From NCBI GenBank assembly GCA_020860865.1, contig JAJBTL010000109.1, forward strand, positions 1 through 26,539: a stretch of 26,539 bases of DNA, given 5' to 3'. The notes under the pieces are model-generated. The model saw only the letters and a program-made list of their open reading frames with translations. It was not told the origin of the DNA and made no database searches. Origin of the DNA: Planctomycetota bacterium. Lineage in GTDB: Bacteria; Planctomycetota; SZUA-567. Position numbers and translations under genes: made by a program. Positions 1-8,356 of this stretch are shown here, in pieces (position 1 is the stretch's first letter; each line of letters starts with the position of its first letter).

Positions 1-89
1 GTTGCGGTTGTGGGAAACAGGTAAACCGAAATACCTTTCACCATATCTAATCGGCACCCGCCGTAACAATTATAACAAGGAACCTTCCC

Positions 90-1394
90 ATGCGCCAGCC
101 AACCGTCTATCTCATATCCTGTGGCGACGAACTGCTTTTCGGCCATACCGTCGACACCAATTCCGCCTGGCTGGCCCAGGAATGCACCCTTCTCGGCTGG
201 CGCATCGTCGGCCACCGGACCATCGGCGACGTCACACCGGACATTGTCGGCGCCTTTCTCGACGCTGCCTCGCGGGCCGATGTGGTCATCGTCACCGGCG
301 GCCTTGGCCCGACCCGGGACGACCGGACCCGGAACGGCCTGGCCCATGCCATGGGCGTGTCCCTATTCGAGGATCCGGAGGCAATCAAGGAAATCGCCGC
401 GCGCTTCAAGGCGTTCAACCGGCCCATGGGCGACATCAACCGGCTCCAGGCCCTTATCCCCGAAGGGGCGAAACGGATCCCGAACCCGGCCGGCACCGCG
501 CCCGGTATCGAAGCGACACTCCTGAATGCCCATGTTTTTTGCGTTCCCGGCGTGCCGAAGGAAATGCGGGCGCTGTTTGACCAGACCATCCGCCCCTACC
601 TGACCGGCGCTCCCGGCGCCTCGTCCGAATACATGCGCCGCCTTCATCTCTGCGGCCTCGGCGAATCCGAAATAGGCGCCCTTCTCCAGCCGCTCATGCG
701 GGAACGGTCGAACCCGGAAATCGGCACCACGGTGGCGGAAACGATTGTCACAGTCCGCCTCTACGCAAACGGCCCGACCCTCGACGACGCCAAGCGGGTG
801 GCCAACGAGGCGGAAAAGGAAAGCCGCGCCATCCTCGGAGACGACATTTCCGGGGTCGACGGCGAAACGTTGCAGGAAGCGGTCTACCGGCTCCTGAAGG
901 AACGAGGCGCCAAAGTGGTGACGGCGGAGTCGTGCACCGGCGGCATGGTGGCGGCGATGCTGGTCGACGTCCCGGGGGTGTCCGACGTGTTCCTGGACGG
1001 CGTCGTCGCCTACGCGAACGAAACGAAAACCCGCCGCCTCGGCGTTCCGGCGGAAATTATTGAAAAATACGGCGCGGTCAGCCAGGAGACGGCCAAGGCC
1101 ATGGCCGAGACCCAGCTCCGGGCCGGGGCGTTTCCAGCTCCGGTTTATGCCGTCGCCACCACCGGCGTGGCCGGACCGGACGGCGGCACCCCGGAAAAGC
1201 CGGTCGGCACGGTGTGGATCGCCTGTTCCCGCCTCGACCCGGACGGCCACGGCCTGACCCGGACCATGCTATACAACACCGTGTCGGACCGCCACGGCAT
1301 CCGCCTCCGCTCGGCCAATGCCGCCCTCGATCTCCTTCGGCGGACCATCCTCGACCTGCCGGTCCGGTCGCCGGTGGAGGATTTCACCTGGTAG
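90..1394 (+). CDS. cinA: CinA family protein (nicotinamide-nucleotide amidohydrolase / competence-damage inducible)
   Basis: The 434-residue product has the two-part CinA layout. The N-terminal MoaB/Mog-like domain (about residues 5-170) carries GDELLFGHTVDTNSAWLAQ at 12-30 and VTGGLGPTRDD at 68-78. The C-terminal amidohydrolase domain (about 262-425) carries TAESCTGG at 278-285 and the TTGVAGPDGG stretch near 357-366. Known family members deamidate nicotinamide mononucleotide in NAD salvage, and the N-terminal domain of some acts as an ADP-ribose pyrophosphatase; cytoplasmic. The length is close to the usual ~415. The ATG at 90 has an AAGGAA ribosome site about 8 bases upstream. The gene stands alone: a strong terminator follows at 1494-1530. 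The family call is secure. Which of the two activities matters in this organism cannot be read from sequence. Confidence 0.95.
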   Translation: MRQPTVYLISCGDELLFGHTVDTNSAWLAQECTLLGWRIVGHRTIGDVTPDIVGAFLDAASRADVVIVTGGLGPTRDDRTRNGLAHAMGVSLFEDPEAIKEIAARFKAFNRPMGDINRLQALIPEGAKRIPNPAGTAPGIEATLLNAHVFCVPGVPKEMRALFDQTIRPYLTGAPGASSEYMRRLHLCGLGESEIGALLQPLMRERSNPEIGTTVAETIVTVRLYANGPTLDDAKRVANEAEKESRAILGDDISGVDGETLQEAVYRLLKERGAKVVTAESCTGGMVAAMLVDVPGVSDVFLDGVVAYANETKTRRLGVPAEIIEKYGAVSQETAKAMAETQLRAGAFPAPVYAVATTGVAGPDGGTPEKPVGTVWIACSRLDPDGHGLTRTMLYNTVSDRHGIRLRSANAALDLLRRTILDLPVRSPVEDFTW

Positions 1395-1493
1395 CACTAT
1401 GATTCACCGTCTGTAAGGGTGTGGACGGCGGTCGCACGGTCCGCTTCCGCCTCCCCGTGACGGCGACGGTATGAAAAATATTGAAATATCCCC

Positions 1494-1530
1494 GGCGACA
1501 ACCGACAATGGACGGCTGTCGCCATTTTTT
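1494..1530 (+). terminator. Rho-independent terminator after cinA
   Basis: GGCGACA (1494-1500) pairs perfectly with TGTCGCC (1517-1523). An inner CCG/CGG stem extends the hairpin, and an A followed by six T (1525-1530) comes directly after. It ends the cinA transcript and separates it from the DUF2225-like gene. Confidence 0.85.
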
Positions 1531-1562
1531 GCTTGTCGCACCAATGGAGCACCTGATCCGCC

Positions 1563-2540
1563 ATGGGTAAAATTTGTGGAATATTCCTTCTCCTCCTCCT
1601 GATCCGGGCCGATTGTCTCGCCATCGAGGTCGGAGCCTTGCCGCTTCTCCCGGGAGAGCGTTATAGCGAACCACGCCAGGGCGGTCTCGACGAAGTTATG
1701 GAAATACCAACCATCGACCTCGCCTGCCCGACCTGCGGCCACGGCCTGTCCGTCCCGGCGGTGGACACGCTCATGCGAAGACCGCCCTATTCGGACGAAC
1801 CGGCGCCGAAGTGGCGCATGCACGCCCTCTACCGGGATTCCGACCTCTGCCCCTATCCGCAGCCGGGAAAAATCGCCTACCAGGCCGACATTGTCGTCTG
1901 TCCCCTGTGCGGTTTTACAGAACGGCTCGACCTGTTTGCCACTCCCGTTCCGGCCGAGGCCACCCTCTGGGTCAACCGGAACGTCACCCCGGAGTTCCAA
2001 GCCACTCTCCGGCACCTCCTCGGCCAGCGGGCGACGGAAATGACCGACGCGGAAATCCTCGCTTTTTTCTCGGCGCAGGACGTTATCCCGGACACCCTCC
2101 GGACCGAACTGTACCGGGCCTACCTCGCCGCCACCCACGCCCCCGGCCTCGACCGGGCCCGGGCGGCGCTTCAGGCGGCCTGGGCCACCCGGCGGGTCGT
2201 GGTGAGCCGTCCGGACGGGGCGTTTCTTCGGAAACATACCGCCGCCGTCACAACGGAACTGGGAAAAAACTCCGGCCCGAAGCGCCGGTGTCGGACTGGC
2301 TCGACGCCCTTCAGGGAAAACTCCGCCGTCTCCGGTCGGCCCGCGACCACCTGCCGGACGCCGCCGACATCGCCACCCGCACCCTCCTCGCCGGCTACCT
2401 GGACCGTCAGGGATTCCTCGATGAGGCGGAAAGTATTCTTCAGGAAGTGTACCAGGAGGCGAGCGAACGCTTTCTCCGGCCCGAGCAGGACCCGTTGTGG
2501 AGCCAGACCTCGACCCGGGCCGGCCAGGCCCACCGCCTGA
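1563..2540 (+). CDS. Secreted DUF2225-like zinc-ribbon protein, N-terminal part (frameshifted gene)
   Basis: About 235 genuine residues are read before the frame is lost. A hydrophobic signal peptide occupies residues 1-20 (MGKICGIFLLLLLIRA...). Two Cys pairs follow, CPTC at 55-58 and CPLC at 113-116, with a RDSDLCPYP segment between them. This spacing resembles DUF2225, whose members have CPxC pairs around an RD(S/T)D..PYY-like segment. After the six-A run at 2264-2269 the reading continues to 2540 as out-of-frame, Pro/Arg/Ser-rich sequence, while the natural continuation lies in the -1 frame (see the next entry). Function is unknown. A zinc-binding envelope protein is inferred from the Cys pairs and signal peptide. 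GGAG at 1546-1549 is a distant ribosome site. Confidence 0.7.
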   Translation: MGKICGIFLLLLLIRADCLAIEVGALPLLPGERYSEPRQGGLDEVMEIPTIDLACPTCGHGLSVPAVDTLMRRPPYSDEPAPKWRMHALYRDSDLCPYPQPGKIAYQADIVVCPLCGFTERLDLFATPVPAEATLWVNRNVTPEFQATLRHLLGQRATEMTDAEILAFFSAQDVIPDTLRTELYRAYLAATHAPGLDRARAALQAAWATRRVVVSRPDGAFLRKHTAAVTTELGKNSGPKRRCRTGSTPFRENSAVSGRPATTCRTPPTSPPAPSSPATWTVRDSSMRRKVFFRKCTRRRANAFSGPSRTRCGARPRPGPARPTA

Positions 2541-2965
2541 ACGAACTGGAGGCAATCCGCCGCGATCTGGAACAGGAACTGTTTGTCCGCCTCGAAATGG
2601 TCCGGCGGGGACGCGAACAACTGGCCGCCGCCGCCCTGGCGGTGCGGGACGCCTTCCTTGAAGGCGCCCTCGACGGCACGCCGGACGACGCCCTGTTCTG
2701 GACCTATATGCGCGGGGAAATTCTTCGCCGCCAGGGTGATCTGCCCCTGGCCAACGAATGGTTCAAACACCTTCTCGCCAATGCCCGGCCGGGAAGCGCC
2801 ATCGCCGCCGCCGCCCGGCAACTGGAACTCCTGAATATCGAGGCCGGGGACCGGGTCAACCTGTTGTCGGCCTTGGGCCGGGACGGCGACCTGTTCGAAC
2901 GGCTCCGCGCCATCCTTTCCCGCGAGACGCGGGAGACGCCCGTTCCCGGAGGGAGTACCCAATGA
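2288..2965 (+). CDS. C-terminal part of the same DUF2225-like gene, helical repeat-like region
   Basis: This is the -1 frame continuation of the gene starting at 1563. Meaningful sequence begins right after the six-A run (KLRPEAPVSDWLDALQGKL), upstream of the first in-frame GTG at 2288, so separate initiation is probably not the original state. It is rich in Ala/Leu/Glu/Arg helices of the kind seen in TPR-like regions, for example LLAGYLDRQGFLDEAESIL, GEILRRQGDLPLANEWFKHL and the final LNIEAGDRVNLL. Many DUF2225 proteins carry a TPR-like C-terminal half, which supports one ~466-residue ancestral protein. Its stop overlaps the start of the peptidase gene by four bases (ATGA at 2962), so the pair would be translationally coupled. 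I treat this as half of a broken or recoded gene. Confidence 0.65.
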   Translation: MSDWLDALQGKLRRLRSARDHLPDAADIATRTLLAGYLDRQGFLDEAESILQEVYQEASERFLRPEQDPLWSQTSTRAGQAHRLNELEAIRRDLEQELFVRLEMVRRGREQLAAAALAVRDAFLEGALDGTPDDALFWTYMRGEILRRQGDLPLANEWFKHLLANARPGSAIAAAARQLELLNIEAGDRVNLLSALGRDGDLFERLRAILSRETRETPVPGGSTQ

Positions 2966-4119
2966 AAAAACCCGCTTTCCTCCGCGCTTTCGCCGTGGCG
3001 ACGGCTCTTGTCTTCCTCGGTTCCCTGGCCGTGGCCGGCGATCTTCGCCTCCGCTGCCGCTGGCCCAGCCCGAACGGGCGGGTGCCCCTGGACATCGCCT
3101 TTTACAGGAATCCCGCCGTCGTCGTGCCGCCGGGGGAAAACATCGCCCTGACCTGCGACGCGGGAGGCATACCCGGTATCGTCACGGTATTTGTCAATGG
3201 GAGCGCGGTCCGGGAGGACGCCGCCATCGACTTCACGGCGCCGGAGCGGCCGGGCTGCTACTATATAAGTCTCGGCCTGAACGCGGCCGGGCTCTCGCGT
3301 CCGGCGGAACTCTGTGTCGTGGTTCCCTTCAAGGCATCGGCCGGACGGACCGACCGGGGTTGGATGCTCCGGGCCGACGAGGAACGCATCGGCGAATACC
3401 GCCAGCCGAGCCGGAGCGGCAACGCCAAGGTCAAGGCCAATCCGGATAGTTACCAGCCGCCGGTGTGGTGGTTCAGGATTACCGACCTGAACCGCGGGTT
3501 CGAACTCTCGCCCGGCCTCACCGTCGGCGATCTCGTTGTCCCGTCCGAGGATACCGGTTTACCGCATACCGATCTGGTGCCGGTGTGTTATCCGATGTGG
3601 CAGGCGGTCACCACTCTCCGGACCGCCCTGACGGAGCGGGGCATCCCGGGCGAGGCCCTTAAGATAATCAGCATGTTCCGGTCGCCCCCGTACAACCGTG
3701 GCGTCGGGTCAAACGCCTATGGACGGCACATTTACGGCGACGCCTTTGACTTCTATATCGATCTCGAGGACGACACCAAGGCATCCGATCTGAACCGGGA
3801 CGGCAAGCGCGACCGCCGCGACGCCTACCCGATTGTCGCGCTTATCGAGGATCTCCAGGCCGACCGGCGGATACCGATGGGCGGCATCGGGGTGTACAAT
3901 TCCGTTACCGGCGATCACGAGGTGACAATGCACCTCGACATGCGCGGCCACCGGGCGACCTGGGGCTACCGTTACGGCGCCGGCGGCAGAAAGAGCGAGT
4001 TTTCCTGGCAAAGCAAACGTTTCCCGGATCTCGACCGCCAGGACGAGGACCGCGCCCGCGACCGCGCCATCAAGGAAGGGCGGAAATATTCCCGGCCAAA
4101 CCGGGAACCGTTGCCGTAA
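2962..4119 (+). CDS. Exported M15-type (DUF882-like) metallopeptidase
   Basis: The 385-residue protein starts at the ATG overlapping the previous stop, with GGAGGGAG at 2948-2955 six bases ahead. A signal peptide (MKKPAFLRAFAVATALVFLG, cleavage probably after AVAG) directs export. An N-terminal beta-rich, immunoglobulin-like region (about 30-130) precedes the catalytic region. That region has SMFRSPPYN, then HIYGDAFD (the H-x6-D zinc motif of M15 and D-Ala-D-Ala peptidases), then GGIGVYN and a final HLDMRGHRATWG with the third zinc ligand. Family members cut peptidoglycan stem peptides or cross-links in the periplasm. An EF-hand-like DLNRDGKRDRRD (around residue 280) may bind calcium. The exact peptide substrate is unknown. 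The overlap with the DUF2225-like gene suggests the two act together in the envelope. Confidence 0.8.
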   Translation: MKKPAFLRAFAVATALVFLGSLAVAGDLRLRCRWPSPNGRVPLDIAFYRNPAVVVPPGENIALTCDAGGIPGIVTVFVNGSAVREDAAIDFTAPERPGCYYISLGLNAAGLSRPAELCVVVPFKASAGRTDRGWMLRADEERIGEYRQPSRSGNAKVKANPDSYQPPVWWFRITDLNRGFELSPGLTVGDLVVPSEDTGLPHTDLVPVCYPMWQAVTTLRTALTERGIPGEALKIISMFRSPPYNRGVGSNAYGRHIYGDAFDFYIDLEDDTKASDLNRDGKRDRRDAYPIVALIEDLQADRRIPMGGIGVYNSVTGDHEVTMHLDMRGHRATWGYRYGAGGRKSEFSWQSKRFPDLDRQDEDRARDRAIKEGRKYSRPNREPLP

Positions 4120-4220
4120 CCGGACGTATTTCAATTTATCCGCATTAAATCCGTACCAAATCCGCAACAACCAGCCCGGGCTTTCATGTAGCTGCCCCAA
4201 AGATATGATGAGTGAGGGAT

Positions 4221-6881
4221 ATGACGACCATTCCGGACAACGCCACCCCGGCCATGCGCCAGTGGCACGAAATGAAAGCGCAGCACCCGGACAAGATCCT
4301 GATGTTCAGGATGGGCGACTTTTATGAAATGTTTTACGACGACGCTGTCCGCGCCTCGAACCTGGCCGGCATCGTCCTGACGAAGCGCGGCCGGGACAAG
4401 GATTCGCCACCCCTGGCCGGTGTCCCGCACCACCAGCTCCAGCGGTATATCAAGGAATTTATCGACAAGGGCGTCTCCGTCGCCGTCGCCGATCAGCTCG
4501 AAGACCCGGCCCAGGCAAAGGGCGTGGTGAAACGCGGCATCACCCTCGTCCAGACCCCCGGCACCGTCGTCGACGACAGCGTTCTCCCGGCAGTGCAGAA
4601 CAACTACCTCGCCGCCGCCTGCATCAGACAGAAACAGGCCGCCGTCGCCCTTGCCGACCTGTCGACCGGGGAGTTCCTCGTCCTCGGGCCGGACCCGGAC
4701 CATATGGCGGATGTTTTCGAACGTTTCACGCCGGCGGAAACGCTGGTGCCGTCCGACTGCGCGCCAGGCACGGACACCGCCCTTGGCCGCCTCCTCGAGG
4801 CCGGCCTCGGCGGCGGCGTCACCCGCCGGGACGGCTACCAGTTCGACCCGTATGAAGGGGAAACACTTTGTAAAAAGCATTTCGGCGTGGAAACGCTCAC
4901 TCCGTATGGTTTGGAAGGAAAACCAGCCGCCATCGGCGCTGTCGGCGCCATCCTCGCCTATCTTGGGGAAAACCTCCTGTCGTCCCTTTCCCACCTCCGG
5001 CCGCCCCGGGTCAGGGACGAGTCCGGCACCCTCCACATCGACCGGAACACCATCCGGAACCTGGAACTGGTGCCGCCCCGGGGCGGGGACCGGCGAAACA
5101 CCCTCCAGGGCGTCCTGGACGAAACGTTGACCGGCCCCGGCGCCCGCCTTCTCCGGAACTGGCTGTTGGCGCCGCCGGCGGTCCTCCCTGAAATCCACCG
5201 GCGGCAGTACGGCGTCGGCGAACTCATGGACAACCGGGACGTTCGCCGGGAACTTCGCGGCCTGTTCGACCGGATGGCGGATTTTGAACGCATCCTCGCC
5301 CGGGTGGCGGCGGAACGGGCGACGCCCCGGGATCTGTCGACCCTCGCCGCCGGTATTCGCCGCCTCCCTGACATCGCCGCTCTGGCGGCATCGTGCGCGG
5401 CGCCGATCCTGGCCGACCGGGGCGGCCTGGACACGCTCCAGGACATCGCCGACCGGATAGACGATGTCCTCGTCCCCGATCCGCCGGCCCAGGTCAGGGA
5501 CGGCGGCCTTGTCCGGGAAGGCTACGACCGGGAGGTGGACGAACTCAGGGAAATTATGGACGGCGGCAAGGACTGGATCCGGTCGTTCCAGGAAGCCGAA
5601 CAGGCCCGGACCGGCATCACGTCGTTGAAAGTCGGGTTCAACAAGGTGTTCGGCTACTATATTGAAATCACCAATGCCCACAAGGACAAGGCGCCGGCGG
5701 ACTATATCCGGAAGCAAACCCTGGTCAATGCCGAACGCTATATCACGCCGGAACTGAAGGTCCAGGAGGAACGCGTCCTCGGCGCCGAGGAAAAACTCCA
5801 CGCCCGGGAGCAGGAGATTTTCATTAATCTTCGCCTGGACGTCGGTCGCTCCATCCGGCGTATTCAGGAGACGGCCCGCCATCTGGCCGAACTCGATGTC
5901 GTCGCCGCCCTCGCTGAAGCGGGGGAACGGGGCGGGTTTGTCATGCCGGAGGTGCACGACGGCCTCGACACCCTCATCGAAGGCGGGCGGCATCCGGTGG
6001 TGGAACGGCTCCTGCCGTCCGGAAGTTTTGTCGACAACGACACCCGGTTCGACACGGAGACGCAACGCATTCTCGTCATCACCGGGCCGAACATGTCTGG
6101 TAAAAGCACCTATATCCGCCAGGTGGCGTTATTGTTCATAATGGCCCACATGGGCGCGCCGGTGCCGGCGCGGGCGGCGCGGATTGGCCTGGCTGACCGG
6201 ATATTCAGCCGGGTCGGGGCATCGGACGATCTGGCCCGGGGCCAGTCGACCTTTATGGTCGAGATGGTTGAGACGGCGGAAATCCTCCATAACGCCACCG
6301 ACCGGAGTCTCATAATCCTCGACGAAGTCGGCCGTGGAACAAGCACCTTCGACGGCGTGTCCCTGGCCTGGGCCATAACCGAATACCTGCACCAGGTCAT
6401 CAAGGCCCGGGCCCTGTTCGCGCCCCATTATCACGAACTGGCCGAACTCGGCCTGATTTTGCCGCAGGCGAAAAATTACAACGTCTCCGTCCACGAAGGC
6501 GACGGCACAGTCGTCTTTCTCCGGAAAATCCAGCCCGGCGCCTGCGACCGGTCCTACGGCATCCACGTCGGCCGCCTGGCCGGAATCCCGCCGGAAGTCC
6601 TGAAGCGGGCGGACGAAATCCTCGCCGGCCTCGAGGAACAGGCGTCGGAACGGGATTCGAAAATGCTCGACGACAGCCGGGAACTCCTCCGGGCCGCCGC
6701 CCGGGACGTCCAGATGGAACTGTTTCCGTCGCCGCAGAAAATGGACGAAGTCGCCAGACGCCTCGCCCGGGAACTGGCCGATGTCGACATCAACCTCCTG
6801 TCCCCCCATGGACGCGCATGCTCTTCTCGGCCGGTTGGCGGAGCGGGCGAAATGGAAATGACGGAGATGACAACGCGGTGA
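4221..6881 (+). CDS. mutS: DNA mismatch repair ATPase MutS, 3' end frameshifted
   Basis: 886 residues from the ATG at 4221; a GTG at 4212 is the in-frame alternative, and the GAGGG at 4214-4218 sits unusually close to the ATG. The mismatch-reading Phe-x-Glu motif is present (GDFYEMF, FYE at 34-36). The ATPase domain has Walker A GPNMSGKS at 622-629, the STFMVEM signature, and Walker B LIILDEVGRG with D701-E702. MutS binds mispairs and short loops and recruits MutL. The final 24 residues (from 863) do not resemble MutS. Removing one C from the six-C run at 6802-6807 restores SPMDAHALLGRLAERAK and a stop at 6859-6861, matching the usual MutS end (E. coli SLTPRQALEWIYRLK). That tail is the tetramerisation region in E. 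coli, so the core enzyme should still fold. The gene is convergent with the C-S lyase gene. Confidence 0.95.
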   Translation: MTTIPDNATPAMRQWHEMKAQHPDKILMFRMGDFYEMFYDDAVRASNLAGIVLTKRGRDKDSPPLAGVPHHQLQRYIKEFIDKGVSVAVADQLEDPAQAKGVVKRGITLVQTPGTVVDDSVLPAVQNNYLAAACIRQKQAAVALADLSTGEFLVLGPDPDHMADVFERFTPAETLVPSDCAPGTDTALGRLLEAGLGGGVTRRDGYQFDPYEGETLCKKHFGVETLTPYGLEGKPAAIGAVGAILAYLGENLLSSLSHLRPPRVRDESGTLHIDRNTIRNLELVPPRGGDRRNTLQGVLDETLTGPGARLLRNWLLAPPAVLPEIHRRQYGVGELMDNRDVRRELRGLFDRMADFERILARVAAERATPRDLSTLAAGIRRLPDIAALAASCAAPILADRGGLDTLQDIADRIDDVLVPDPPAQVRDGGLVREGYDREVDELREIMDGGKDWIRSFQEAEQARTGITSLKVGFNKVFGYYIEITNAHKDKAPADYIRKQTLVNAERYITPELKVQEERVLGAEEKLHAREQEIFINLRLDVGRSIRRIQETARHLAELDVVAALAEAGERGGFVMPEVHDGLDTLIEGGRHPVVERLLPSGSFVDNDTRFDTETQRILVITGPNMSGKSTYIRQVALLFIMAHMGAPVPARAARIGLADRIFSRVGASDDLARGQSTFMVEMVETAEILHNATDRSLIILDEVGRGTSTFDGVSLAWAITEYLHQVIKARALFAPHYHELAELGLILPQAKNYNVSVHEGDGTVVFLRKIQPGACDRSYGIHVGRLAGIPPEVLKRADEILAGLEEQASERDSKMLDDSRELLRAAARDVQMELFPSPQKMDEVARRLARELADVDINLLSPHGRACSSRPVGGAGEMEMTEMTTR

Positions 6882-6900
6882 AATTTTACCATTGAACTGC

Positions 6901-6946
6901 CACATCAGCGGACCCGCCGGATTGCCCGACGGGTCCGCTCCATGTG
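6901..6946. terminator. Large hairpin between convergent mutS and patB-like genes
   Basis: GCGGACCCG (6908-6916) pairs perfectly with CGGGTCCGC (6930-6938), and an outer CACAT (6901-6905) / ATGTG (6942-6946) pair extends the stem. There is no T tract directly after it on either strand. A two-way terminator is inferred from its place in a 96-base convergent gap rather than from a complete intrinsic-terminator signature. Confidence 0.5.
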
Positions 6947-6977
6947 AATGGCGGTTTGGGTCTCCCAGCAGCCCGTC

Positions 6978-8156
6978 TTACGGCCGTCCGGCCTTGAGGA
7001 GTCGTTCCAGGCCGTCCCGGAGGACCCAGCGGGGACAGGCGATATTGATCCGTTCAAAACCGTCACCATCGCAGCCGAAGATGGATCCCTCGTCCAGAAA
7101 CAGCCGCGCTTCCTTCGTCATGAATGTGGCGAGGTCCCTGGGAGACTTCCCCCATTTCCGAAAATCCAACCAGATAAAAAACGTGCCTTCGTGACGGTGT
7201 ACCGTCACCTCCGGGTAGTGTTCCGCCATGAAATCGCGGACCAGGAGGCCGTTTTCGTGGATAAGCCGGGTGACCTCGTCCAGCCACGCTTCGCACTGTT
7301 CGTAGACGATGCGGCAGGCGGCGAGACCGATTTGATTGCCGTATTCCCGGCCTTCGTGGTGGCGGGCGGCGATGAAGGCACGGCGGATCTTTTCGTTTGG
7401 AATGACCAGGTTTGACACCTGAAGGCCGGCGATATTGAAGCTTTTCGACGGAGCGGTGCAGATGATGGACAGGTCTCGGAACGACGGGTCGACTTCCGAA
7501 AACACCGTGTGCGTGTGGCCGGGCATGGCGAAGTCGAAATGGATCTCGTCCGACACGACCATCACTTCGTACTTCTTGCAAATGCGGCCGATTTCCCGGA
7601 GTTCGTCCCGCGTCCAGACCCGGGCCACCGGGTTATGCGGGCTACAGAGGAGAAGCATGGCAACGGTCGGTGACGACGCCGCTTCCTCGAACGATTCGAA
7701 ATCGATGCAATAGCCGTTGTCACCAATGACCAGCGGCACGCCGACGGGCTGGCGACCGGTCGCTTCGATGGCCCGGTAGATCGGATGGTACACCGGCGGC
7801 ATATAAATGACGCCCTCGCCCGGCTCGGTGAAGGTCCGAACCGCCAGATAGAGGGCCGGGACAATGCCGTCGACGCTGACGACACTGTCCGGCAGGACAT
7901 CCCAGTCGTGGCGGCGTTTGAACCAGTCGATGGCGGCGCGGCGGTCGGCGGCGGTCTGGCTGGTATAGCCGAGGATGGCGGTTTCAAGAAATTCCTGGAG
8001 GCCGTCCACCAGTTCGGGCGGCGGTTTCAGTTCCATATCCCCAACGGAAAACGGCACTATTCCCGGCGGCACCGTCGGATCGGTGGCGCGCATCAGTTCC
8101 CATTTTTCCGATCCCATGTCGGACCGGTCGACCGTTGTTTCAAAATCGTATGGCAT
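6978..8156 (-). CDS. patB: PatB/MalY-type PLP-dependent C-S lyase (putative cystathionine beta-lyase)
   Basis: The 392-residue fold-type I PLP enzyme starts at MPYDFETT. GGGAG lies about 8 bases ahead, and the upstream in-frame sequence is not protein-like. Typical PatB/MalY signatures are CSPHNPVARVWTRDEL (171-186), VVSDEIHFDF with PLP Asp203, and TAPSKSFNIAGLQ with the Schiff-base Lys238. MalY/PatB enzymes split cystathionine or other S-substituted cysteines to a thiol, pyruvate and ammonia; cytoplasmic. The family is sometimes annotated only as class I/II aminotransferase, but these motifs favour a lyase. It is transcribed alone on the minus strand, facing mutS. cysE later in the window serves the same sulfur amino acid area, though with no operon link. 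Natural substrate not determinable. Confidence 0.85.
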   Translation of the reverse strand: MPYDFETTVDRSDMGSEKWELMRATDPTVPPGIVPFSVGDMELKPPPELVDGLQEFLETAILGYTSQTAADRRAAIDWFKRRHDWDVLPDSVVSVDGIVPALYLAVRTFTEPGEGVIYMPPVYHPIYRAIEATGRQPVGVPLVIGDNGYCIDFESFEEAASSPTVAMLLLCSPHNPVARVWTRDELREIGRICKKYEVMVVSDEIHFDFAMPGHTHTVFSEVDPSFRDLSIICTAPSKSFNIAGLQVSNLVIPNEKIRRAFIAARHHEGREYGNQIGLAACRIVYEQCEAWLDEVTRLIHENGLLVRDFMAEHYPEVTVHRHEGTFFIWLDFRKWGKSPRDLATFMTKEARLFLDEGSIFGCDGDGFERINIACPRWVLRDGLERLLKAGRP

Positions 8157-8265
8157 GGATTTCTCTCCCGGCGGCTCGTCCGGCATTTTCGAAGTTCGAT
8201 TAAACCTCGTGACGCCCCCACGGTTCCCGGTACCGGCCGCGTCTCCAGTCCCCTCGGTAATACAT

Positions 8266-8271
8266 ACTATA
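8266..8271 (-). promoter_or_regulatory. Candidate -10 box for the C-S lyase gene
   Basis: On the minus strand this reads TATAGT, five of six matches to TATAAT, about 110 bases ahead of the start codon. A clear -35 is missing at 17 bases (TTTTTC). It sits in the AT-richest part of the intergenic region. Confidence 0.3.
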
Positions 8272-8339
8272 CACGATGGCGGGCTGGCGAAAAAAGCGTT
8301 ATTTTTTCTGAAAGGTTCAAAACATTTACGGTAAGTTAG

Positions 8340-8356
8340 CATGTACCGGCCACATG
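8340..8356. promoter_or_regulatory. Interrupted palindrome CATGT-N7-ACATG, possible operator
   Basis: CATGT (8340-8344) and ACATG (8352-8356) are separated by ACCGGCC. The symmetry and size suit a dimeric regulator, and it lies between two divergent genes about 70 bases upstream of the candidate C-S lyase -10. Only one copy was found, so an operator role is a guess. Confidence 0.25.

Noticed and set aside
71..76. TATAAC as the cinA -10 box
   Set aside because: Initiation would fall inside or beyond the ribosome site, and there is no -35 at the right distance.
1404..2555. 383-codon antisense open frame over the DUF2225-like gene
   Set aside because: It crosses the cinA terminator and is Gly/Arg/Pro-rich without motifs. 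The plus strand has CPxC pairs and a signal peptide.
4131..6065. 644-codon open frame antisense to mutS
   Set aside because: It mirrors mutS codons in a high-GC genome and has no family motifs, whereas the plus strand encodes an unmistakable MutS.
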